From contig NZ_CP082322.1 of assembly GCF_019884725.1 (NCBI RefSeq), positions 2,666,001 through 2,730,000 on the forward strand: a DNA stretch of 64,000 bases, read 5' to 3'. Numbering within the stretch: the first letter of the stretch is position 1; each line of letters opens with the position of its first letter. The notes below the pieces were generated by a model, which was not told where the DNA came from, searched no databases, and saw only the letters and a list, made by a program, of their open reading frames with translations. Origin of the DNA: Leucobacter tenebrionis (GTDB lineage Bacteria; Actinomycetota; Actinomycetes; Actinomycetales; Microbacteriaceae). Positions 58,184 to 64,000 of this stretch are shown piece by piece. Both the position numbers and the translations under genes were made by a program.

Positions 58184-60250
58184 ATGAGCGATACCATCGC
58201 GCAGTCAACCCCACGCATCGACGTCGCCAGGGTCGGCGACGCCCTGCTCGGTCGCTGGAAGCAGGAGCGCCTCGAGTCGCGGCGACTCGCGGCGGACTCC
58301 CGGCTGCACACGATCCCGGGCCAGCCGATGGACGAGCACCGGGCCCGCGTGCTCGAGCAGCTCGGCATTCTCGTGGAGGAGGGGGCGATCCAGCGGGCGT
58401 ACCCGAGCGACCTCGGCGGCGGCGACAACCACGGCGGCAACATCGCGGCGTTCCAGGAGCTGGTGCTGGCCGACCCCTCCCTGCAGATCAAGAGCGGTGT
58501 GCAGTGGGGGCTGTTCGGTGCGGCGATCCTGCACCTCGGCACGCGCAAGCACCACGAGAAGTGGCTGCCCGACGTGATGAGCCTCAAGCTGCCGGGCGCC
58601 TTCGCCATGACCGAGATCGGTCACGGCTCGGATGTGGCCTCGATCGGCACCACCGCGACCTACGATCCCGAGACCGAGGAGTTCGAGATCCACACCCCGT
58701 TCACCGGTGCGTGGAAGGAGTTCCTCGGCAACGCCGCGCTGCACGGCCAGGCCGCCGTCGTGTTCGCCCAGCTCATCACGCGCGGGGTCAACCACGGCGT
58801 GCACGCGTTCTTCGTGCCGATCCGCACGCCAGAGGGAGAGATGCTCCCCGGCGTCGGCAGCGAAGACGACGGCGTGAAGGGCGGTCTCAACGGGATCGAC
58901 AACGGTCGGCTGTACTTCGATCACGTGCGCATCCCGCGCGAGAACCTGCTCAACCGCTACGGCGACGTCGCCGCAGACGGCAGCTACTCCTCGGACATCG
59001 AGAGCCCCGGTCGCCGCTTCTTCACCATGATCGGCACGCTCGTGCAGGGCCGCGTCTCGCTCGACGGCTCGTCGGTGCGGGCGATGCAGGCGGCGCTCGC
59101 CATCGCGATCCGCTACGGCAGCGAGAGGCGGCAGTTCCCCGGCGCATCGGGCCGCGAGACCGTGCTGCTCGACTACGGCCTGCATCAGCGCCGGCTCATT
59201 CCGCGTCTCGCGCAGAGTTACGCCATGGCCTTCGCGGACGAGCGTCTGCTCACCGTCTTCGACGAGGTGTTCTCGGGCGCCCGCGACACCCCCGAGAACC
59301 GTGAGGACCTGGAGACGCTGGCCGCCGCGCTGAAGCCGCTCTCGACGTGGGCGGCGCTCGACACGCTCCAGGAGGCACGGGAGGCGTGCGGGGGCGCCGG
59401 GTTCATCGCCAAGAACCGGGTCACCGGGCTGCGCGCCGACCTCGATATCTACGTCACCTTCGAGGGCGACAACAACGTGCTGCTGCAGCTCGTGGGCAAG
59501 CGCCTGCTCACCGACTACGCCGAGCAGTTCAAGGGCGCCGATCGTGCGGCCCTCATCAAGGCGGCAGCGAGTCAGCTGGGCGGCAAGGTGAGCCGGTTCG
59601 GGCTGCGCCAGGTCGGGCAGAGCATCATCGACCTGGGCCAGGTCGCGCGCTCGGTCGAGAGCCTGCGCAGCCCCGCTGCGCAGCGCGAGCTGCTGGCGGA
59701 TCGCGTGCAGACGATAATCTCCGAGATCGCGATGGCGCTGCGCGAAGCGTCGAAGGGCACGCCGAAGGGCGACAAGCGCGCCCGCGCGATCGCCGCCGAG
59801 GACGCATTCAACGCCCAGCAGCACAAGCTCATCGCAGCGGCACGCGCTCACGCGGAACTGCTGCAGTGGGAGGCCTTCACCGAGGCCGTCGAGCAGATGG
59901 ATGACGAGGGATCGCGTCAGGTGCTGACCTGGTTGCGCGACCTCTTCGGCTTCGGGCTCATCGAGAGCAACGCCGCCTGGTACCTCGTGAATGGACGCCT
60001 CTCGGGGCAGCGTGCAGAGGCCGTGACCGCGTACATCGACCGGCTCATCGGCAGGCTGCGTCCGCACGCCCTCGACCTGGTCGACGCCTTCGGCCTCTCG
60101 CCCGAGCTCCTGCGCGCCGAGATCGCCACCGGGATCGAGGCGGAGCGCCAAGAGGAGGCGCACGCCTACGTCGAAGCGCAGCGCGCCGCCGGCACCTGGC
60201 CCGTGCACGAGAAGGAGCTGTACAAGGCGAAGAAGAAGTCGCGCCGGTAG
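58184..60250 (+). CDS. Acyl-CoA oxidase-type acyl-CoA dehydrogenase
   Basis: The 688-aa protein starts at ATG 58184 behind AAGGAGAA. Length and layout match acyl-CoA oxidases rather than the 380-aa dehydrogenases: N-terminal helical part, FAD middle domain (AFAMTEIGHGSDVASIGTTA near residue 140, VHAFFVPIRTPEGEMLPGV), and ACEGG-like ACGGAGFIAKNRVTGLRADL near 405, then TFEGDNNVLLQLVGKRLL, where the catalytic Glu follows. An additional C-terminal ACOX domain extends to the end. It oxidises acyl-CoA to enoyl-CoA, with oxygen as acceptor in typical oxidases. No other beta-oxidation genes adjoin. Confidence 0.9.
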   Translation: MSDTIAQSTPRIDVARVGDALLGRWKQERLESRRLAADSRLHTIPGQPMDEHRARVLEQLGILVEEGAIQRAYPSDLGGGDNHGGNIAAFQELVLADPSLQIKSGVQWGLFGAAILHLGTRKHHEKWLPDVMSLKLPGAFAMTEIGHGSDVASIGTTATYDPETEEFEIHTPFTGAWKEFLGNAALHGQAAVVFAQLITRGVNHGVHAFFVPIRTPEGEMLPGVGSEDDGVKGGLNGIDNGRLYFDHVRIPRENLLNRYGDVAADGSYSSDIESPGRRFFTMIGTLVQGRVSLDGSSVRAMQAALAIAIRYGSERRQFPGASGRETVLLDYGLHQRRLIPRLAQSYAMAFADERLLTVFDEVFSGARDTPENREDLETLAAALKPLSTWAALDTLQEAREACGGAGFIAKNRVTGLRADLDIYVTFEGDNNVLLQLVGKRLLTDYAEQFKGADRAALIKAAASQLGGKVSRFGLRQVGQSIIDLGQVARSVESLRSPAAQRELLADRVQTIISEIAMALREASKGTPKGDKRARAIAAEDAFNAQQHKLIAAARAHAELLQWEAFTEAVEQMDDEGSRQVLTWLRDLFGFGLIESNAAWYLVNGRLSGQRAEAVTAYIDRLIGRLRPHALDLVDAFGLSPELLRAEIATGIEAERQEEAHAYVEAQRAAGTWPVHEKELYKAKKKSRR

Positions 60251-60436
60251 GCGCGCTGCTGCTCGGGCGGAGGGTGCGCGAAGGTCGACGGGCGGATCGC
60301 GCGACGGTCAGGAGGTGCGAGAGCACGCGGAGTCCGCGATCCTCACGCGCGGATTGCCTCTAGACTCGACGGCATCGGTAGGTGATCCGCAGGAGATCGA
60401 GGCGGAGAGCGGCGGGCGGAACGGACGGGGCACCCT

Positions 60437-61327
60437 GTGACATTCAACGACAACGCGCGAATCGACACCGGCAAGGTGTCGAAGCGGAGCGGCGCGAGAC
60501 GCGGCGGGATCATCGCCGGCGGCGGAGGCATCGTCGCGCTGCTGCTCGTGTTCGGCTCGCAGATGCTCGGCGTGAACCTGATGCCGTTCGCACCCGTCGT
60601 CGATCAGCTCATCAGCGGCAGCTCCCTCTCCGGTGAGCGCACCGAGGCGCTGCCCGGGTGCGAGACCGGGGCCGACGCGAACGACGACGCGGAGTGCCGC
60701 ATGGCCGCCACCGCCGATTCGCTCGACCGGTACTGGGAGGGGCAGGTCGACGGCTACCGCTCTCCGGCCGACGTCGTGCTCTACGACGGGCAGACCCAGT
60801 CGGGGTGCGGCACCGCGTCCTCCGCGACCGGGCCGTTCTACTGCCCGTCCGACCAGGCGATCTATCTCGACGTCGCCTTCTTCGACATGCTGAGCGGCGA
60901 CTACGGCGCGTCCGACGGGTCGCTCGCGCAGATGTACGTGCTCGCGCACGAGTGGGGCCACCACATCTCGAACCTCATCGGTACCCTGCAGCAGGCGGGT
61001 CGCGAGACCGGCCCCGCGTCGGGGTCGGTGCGTCTCGAGCTGCAGGCCGACTGCTTCGCGGGAGCCTGGGTGAAAGACGCCTCGACGGTCACCGACGACG
61101 CCGGCGTGCCGTTCCTGCAGCCGGTGACGCAGCAGCAGATCGCAGACGCGATGAGCGCGGCGGCGGCCGTGGGCGATGACCACATCATGGAGTCTGCCGG
61201 CGTCGAGGTGAACCCCGAACGCTTCACGCACGGCACCTCCGAGCAGCGGCAGCGCTGGTTCCAGGCGGGCTACCGCAGCGGTCCCGCCGCGTGCGGCACC
61301 TTCGACGTGCCCGCCTCGGAGCTGTAA
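60437..61327 (+). CDS. Neutral zinc metallopeptidase (YpfJ family)
   Basis: The 296-aa protein starts at GTG 60437 (VTFNDNARIDTGKVSKRSGA). A membrane anchor (GIIAGGGGIVALLLVFGSQM) lies at residues about 24-45. The outer domain carries the HExxH-type zinc site in YVLAHEWGHHISNL near residue 176 (HEWGH) and a downstream ligand-containing segment ELQADCFAGAWVK (third ligand Glu in ELQAD). CGTASSATGPFYCPSDQAIYLD is typical of YpfJ. These zincin-like proteases face the outside of the membrane; substrates are unknown. Monocistronic. Confidence 0.93.
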   Translation: MTFNDNARIDTGKVSKRSGARRGGIIAGGGGIVALLLVFGSQMLGVNLMPFAPVVDQLISGSSLSGERTEALPGCETGADANDDAECRMAATADSLDRYWEGQVDGYRSPADVVLYDGQTQSGCGTASSATGPFYCPSDQAIYLDVAFFDMLSGDYGASDGSLAQMYVLAHEWGHHISNLIGTLQQAGRETGPASGSVRLELQADCFAGAWVKDASTVTDDAGVPFLQPVTQQQIADAMSAAAAVGDDHIMESAGVEVNPERFTHGTSEQRQRWFQAGYRSGPAACGTFDVPASEL

Positions 61328-61389
61328 ACACGAGCGGAGCTCAGCCACAACTGGAACCCGACAGCCCGGCACCCAGCAGTGCCTCGCGC

Positions 61390-62238
61390 TCAGCGCCGCT
61401 TACGCTTCTTCTCAGCGCGGCGCAGTGCCTTGGCGCGCTCGGCCTTCTCCTTCGCCGCTGCGAGCTGCGCGCCTCGGCTGCCCGGTTTCGGTCCAGCCTT
61501 CTTCGCCGCAGGCTTCGGCTGGGTTCGCTTCGCGGGCTTCGAACCGGCACGCGCGCTCTCGTCGTGTGCCGCAGCGGGGCGCGAGCTGCGAGCGGTGCGG
61601 CCGCGCATGATGCCGACGAGCTGCTGCACGTCAGGGGCATCGCGATCCAGATCCCAAGTCGCCCAGATCGTGCTGCCCGCGAGTTCCGGGTCGCCGACGA
61701 CGGGCACGACGGCGTGCTGCCTCTTGTCGATGAGGTGCCGGGCGAGTGGGAGGGGGAGCAGGATCGCGCCGGCCCCGGTCGCGACGAGTGCGAGGGCGGC
61801 CTTGACGTCGGCGGGCATCCAGGAGGGGTCGCTCCACGGCTGCGGGGCGGGCCACTCGGCGAAGTGGTCGGGGTGGTCGAGCAGCGTGACCAGCTCGAGA
61901 TCGTCGATCGAGACGTCCGAGGCGTCGGCCAGCTCGTGGTCGGCGGGCACCACGAGCGACACCGCTTCCGTGTAGAGCCGCATCGCGTGCCGGGTGGGGG
62001 CGGGATCCGAAGACCCCTCCGGGCGTTCACCGGCACGCGCGCGCTCGAGCATCACATCGACCTCCGTCGGCCGTGCGCCGCGTCCGAAGGGTGCCTCGAC
62101 GGGGACGAGTTCGAGTGCACGTCCGCCCGCCTTCTCCCAGCGCCTGGCCCACTTGCCGGGTGCTGTTCCGCGCGTGAAGCCGAGACGCAGCGCGGTCGGT
62201 TCGGCTGCGGGGGCGGGGGGAAGTTCGGGATCGCTCAC
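61390..62238 (-). CDS. LysR-type substrate-binding domain without HTH, basic tail
   Basis: The 282-aa protein is read from GTG 62238, overlapping the upstream stop (GTGA). It consists of a PBP2/LysR effector domain (ALRLGFTRGTAPGKWARRWE at the start, SLVVPADHELADASDVSID and ELVTLLDHPDHF in the middle, then GAILLPLPLARHL), but the N-terminal HTH of LysR regulators is absent. The last 70 residues are very rich in Lys/Ala (KPAAKKAGPKPGSRG, KAERAKALRRAEKKRKRR), resembling histone-like tails and able to bind nucleic acids. Coupled to an alkyltransferase-like gene. Function unknown; DNA binding by the tail is inference. Confidence 0.85.
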   Translation of the reverse strand: MSDPELPPAPAAEPTALRLGFTRGTAPGKWARRWEKAGGRALELVPVEAPFGRGARPTEVDVMLERARAGERPEGSSDPAPTRHAMRLYTEAVSLVVPADHELADASDVSIDDLELVTLLDHPDHFAEWPAPQPWSDPSWMPADVKAALALVATGAGAILLPLPLARHLIDKRQHAVVPVVGDPELAGSTIWATWDLDRDAPDVQQLVGIMRGRTARSSRPAAAHDESARAGSKPAKRTQPKPAAKKAGPKPGSRGAQLAAAKEKAERAKALRRAEKKRKRR

Positions 62239-62573
62239 AGCGCTATCTTCGCGTAGATCTCGTGCGTGTACGGGAGCCGTGCCGAGGAGAGCGCGATGCG
62301 GTAGTGCTCGGGCGATTCGACGTGCCGCAGCGGGGTGCCCTCCTCGACGTAGTGCGGGTGGGCGAGGCGCGCGTGGCCCTGCGGCGGCAGCCCGCTCGCC
62401 GGCACCACCCGCCACCAGGGGACCGCGTGCCCGTAGAGGGCGAGGACGCGGCCCACCGCACGCGGCGCCTCGGAGCCGATGGCGATCCCGACGTCCCCGT
62501 AGGTCATCACGCGACCGGCGGGGATCCGCTCGACGATGTCGAGTACCGCTTCGACGAACTCCGGGCTGGGCAT
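62235..62573 (-). CDS. Alkyltransferase-like protein (MGMT family, no catalytic Cys)
   Basis: The 112-aa protein starts at ATG 62573 (MPSPEFVEAVLDIVERIPAG). It has the DNA-binding half of O6-methylguanine methyltransferases (RVMTYGDVGIAIGSEAPRAV), but the PCHRV active site is replaced by PWWRVV near residue 54, so no methyl-acceptor Cys is present. Alkyltransferase-like proteins bind O6-alkylguanine lesions and flag them for nucleotide excision repair. It overlaps the start of the LysR-domain gene by 4 bp. A true ogt is also present at 20931. Confidence 0.88.
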   Translation of the reverse strand: MPSPEFVEAVLDIVERIPAGRVMTYGDVGIAIGSEAPRAVGRVLALYGHAVPWWRVVPASGLPPQGHARLAHPHYVEEGTPLRHVESPEHYRIALSSARLPYTHEIYAKIAL

Positions 62574-62594
62574 GAGTCCAGGGTACGCCTCGGG

Positions 62595-62636
62595 GAGGAT
62601 CGAGGATCGAGGATCGAGGATCGAGGGTCGAGGATC
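62595..62636 (+). repeat. Six tandem copies of heptamer GAGGATC
   Basis: GAGGATC repeats head to tail at 62595-62636, with one substitution in copy five (GAGGGTC). It lies 22 bp upstream of the alkyltransferase-like start codon on the minus strand, i.e. in its leader or promoter, so copy number could affect expression. Confidence 0.85.
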
Positions 62637-62660
62637 GCAGGTTGCGGATCGCGGCGACCA

Positions 62661-62779
62661 TCGACCCGGCCTGTTTGTATCGAGCCGACCCGCGATTCGC
62701 GCGCATTCTCGGCCGTCTCGATAGAAACAGGCCGGGTCGACACAACCAGGCCGATACAAACAGGCCGACACAACCAGGC
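62661..62779. repeat. 24-bp inverted repeat joined to three 14-bp tandem repeats
   Basis: Arms 62661-62684 (starting TCGACCCGGCCTGTTTGTAT) and 62717-62740 are inverted repeats at 23 of 24 positions around a 32-base spacer. Directly following are three 14-bp units, CGACACAACCAGGC, CGATACAAACAGGC, CGACACAACCAGGC (62738-62779). The middle unit is the exact complement of the core of the left arm. The array lies between the VIT-family stop and the heptamer repeats; no ORF with coding character crosses it. Confidence 0.8.
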
Positions 62780-62811
62780 CGACTCGGTCCGACTCGGCCT
62801 GCAGTGTGCCG

Positions 62812-63543
62812 CTACCCGAGCGAGGAGACTCCGAGCAGCGTGCCGATCAGGTATGTCGCGGCTACGGCGATCCCGCCGAACACGAGCTGCCGCAGCGCGC
62901 CCGAGAACGGGCTGCGGTTCGTGAACCGTGCGGCCGCGAACCCGGCGGTGAGCAGCCCCGCGCCGCCGAAGGCGAGCCCCCACCACAGCGTACCGAAGCC
63001 GAACAGGAACGGCAGCACCGGGATGATCGCACCCACGCTGAACGCGATGAATGACGAGACGGCGGCCACGAGCGGAGACGGTCGGTCGTCGGGGCTCAGC
63101 CCGAGCTCGTGGGCGAGGTGCACCTTCAGCGCCTGCTCCGTGTTCGCGTGCACCTGCGTCGCCGCGTCGCTCGCAGTCTCGGGGGTCATGCCCAGGTGCT
63201 CGAACATCTGGGTGAGCTCGGCCTGCTCTCCGACCGGGTTGCGGTCGAGCGCCTCTCGTTCGGTCTGCACCTCGACCGCGAGCTGCTCGTTCTGGGTGCG
63301 CACCGAGGTGTACTCGCCGAGTGCCATCGAGATCGCTCCGGAGATGAGGCCGGAGATGCCGGTGATCGCGATGATGCCGGGGCTCGCTCCCGCGGCCGCG
63401 ATGCCGGTGATGAGGCCGATGTTCGAGACCAGCCCGTCCATCGCCCCGAATACCGACGCCCGCAGCCAACCCGAGCCCGCCGAGGATGAGTGGGTGTGGT
63501 CGTACTCGTGCGGGTTGGCGATGTTGAAGGGGGTGTCGTTCAT
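62812..63543 (-). CDS. VIT-family (Ccc1/VIT1-like) metal transporter
   Basis: The 243-aa protein starts at ATG 63543 with GAGGATC upstream. After a His-containing N-terminus (IANPHEYDHTHSSS) comes TM1 with GAMDGLVSNIGLITGIAAAG, then SGAISMALGEYTSVRTQNEQ, the family's metal-site Glu region, a charged cytoplasmic helical segment (about 85-150, with MFEHLGMTPETA), and three C-terminal helices. VIT1/CCC1 proteins move Fe2+ or Mn2+ out of the cytoplasm (into vacuoles in eukaryotes). In bacteria they are believed to export iron or manganese. Monocistronic. Confidence 0.9.
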   Translation of the reverse strand: MNDTPFNIANPHEYDHTHSSSAGSGWLRASVFGAMDGLVSNIGLITGIAAAGASPGIIAITGISGLISGAISMALGEYTSVRTQNEQLAVEVQTEREALDRNPVGEQAELTQMFEHLGMTPETASDAATQVHANTEQALKVHLAHELGLSPDDRPSPLVAAVSSFIAFSVGAIIPVLPFLFGFGTLWWGLAFGGAGLLTAGFAAARFTNRSPFSGALRQLVFGGIAVAATYLIGTLLGVSSLG

Positions 63544-63847
63544 GGGATCCTCGGGAGTCGGACGCTGCCCGTCACCGGGGCAGCGCTGAGCGGAGCGGCC
63601 GGTTCGGGGCAGGGCATTGCCGCGCGGAATGCCGCGCGACCGCAGCAACCGTAGCAAGGTTGCCGAGCGAGGGAGAAGCCCGGACTGAAGCTCGGTCCGG
63701 CGACGGTTCGAAGTTCGCCTGGGCGAACTTCGAACGCGTGCGCGCGGGCGTCATTCGGGGCTGCTCGGCATCTCGGGAGCCGCGCGGGAGCGGATCCTCG
63801 CACCCCGCGGCGAGGGATCGGAGCGCCGCCGGACCGAGTGTGCGGGA
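63544..63847. other. 304-bp intergenic region with a perfect palindromic hairpin
   Basis: Between the VIT-family start and the ABC-F stop. It contains GTTCGAAGTTCGCC (63706-63719) and its exact complement GGCGAACTTCGAAC (63722-63735) with a 2-base TG centre. The hairpin lies 113 bp after the ABC-F stop and 163 bp before the VIT start, so it may be a terminator for the former or an operator for the latter. No gene is supported in the rest. Confidence 0.55.
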
Positions 63848-64000
63848 TCAGGGCGCGGTCAACCGCAGCACCTCGCCCTCCCACCGCGATCGCAGCCAGC
63901 GATCGTGCGTCGCGATCACGAGTCCCGTTCCCGACTCGGGATCGACGGTGAACTCGCGCAGCGCCTCCTCGAGCTCCTCGACGAGTGTGAGCGAGAGGTG
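63848..64000 (-). CDS. ABC-F-type ATPase, C-terminal fragment (5' part outside window)
   Basis: The last 50 residues of a protein whose start lies beyond base 64000. The visible part begins HLSLTLVEELEEALREFTVD and contains GTGLVIATHDRWLRSRWEGE, the distance from NHLSL-type D-loop to H-loop (ATHDR) that is characteristic of the second nucleotide-binding domain of ABC-F proteins. These act on the ribosome (translation factor or antibiotic protection), or as uncharacterised ATPases. Stop TGA at 63848-63850. Confidence 0.75.
   Translation of the reverse strand, partial: HLSLTLVEELEEALREFTVDPESGTGLVIATHDRWLRSRWEGEVLRLTAP

Noticed and set aside
62235-62771. Longer ORF for the alkyltransferase-like protein
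   Set aside because: The extension translates the heptamer and 14-bp repeats (ILDPRSSILDP-type), which is repeat DNA, not a conserved N-terminus.
62595-62779. CRISPR-like array
   Set aside because: Repeat units of 7, 14 and 24 bp with no unique spacers of constant length; no cas genes nearby.

Overview
This 64-kb window is ordinary chromosome from a high-GC Gram-positive actinobacterium. Supporting markers are a mycothiol synthase (mshD), a GlnR-type regulator, DUF3073 and DUF6458 proteins, many GTG starts, 1- to 4-base start/stop overlaps, and a tRNA without an encoded CCA. The gene content and many of the small hypothetical families fit Microbacteriaceae, perhaps Leucobacter; that genus call is inference. 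No phage, transposase, CRISPR array or rRNA was seen.

Layout. 1-8.1 kb: the end of an MFS exporter, then a catabolic-looking cluster (YtcJ-like amidohydrolase, FAD monooxygenase, an unusual tandem-domain Lrp regulator, NCS1 permease, zinc alcohol dehydrogenase). 8.1-15.2 kb: META-domain lipoprotein, DASS-type anion transporter, a second amidohydrolase, GAP-family membrane protein, LuxR regulator, CDF metal transporter. 15.3-21.4 kb: nitroreductase, an SDR/GH15 glucosidase/copper-binding Csp operon, a 38-aa ORF, a hypothetical membrane protein and an O6-methylguanine methyltransferase. 21.5-28.4 kb: a large SF1 helicase with a duplicated Gly/Ser insert, SnoaL-like protein, CYP152-type P450 peroxygenase, EcsC-like protein and glycosyltransferase. 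28.4-32.0 kb: an NMT1/THI5-type ABC importer with two permease domains fused. 32.2-37.2 kb: lipase-maturation-factor homologue, YozG-like HTH/DUF2975 pair, DUF6458, NYN-LOTUS protein, a conserved hypothetical and tRNA-Lys(TTT).

37.4-46.6 kb is a nutrient block on the minus strand: glnR-mshD-ppk1-NUDIX/phosphatase, apparently one operon, followed by pstS-pstC-pstA-pstB. Two exact 11-bp-spaced GTTCACC boxes precede pstS, matching the actinobacterial PHO box. Three exact 11-bp-spaced GCGAAAC repeats precede glnR. Together these tie nitrogen control, mycothiol synthesis, polyphosphate and phosphate uptake into one locus.

46.8-64 kb: small membrane proteins, YgfZ, gpmA, DUF3073, DUF445, a very large RND transporter with an acidic tail of about 415 residues placed one base from a DEAD-box helicase gene, acyl-CoA oxidase, a zinc metallopeptidase, a LysR-type effector domain without HTH overlapping an alkyltransferase-like gene, a VIT-family transporter and the end of an ABC-F gene.

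The most unusual signals are mostly non-coding: REP/BIME-like elements inside the pst operon, a perfect 25-bp-arm hairpin after tRNA-Lys, a nested repeat cluster near 62.6 kb, and the periodic operator arrays upstream of glnR and pstS.
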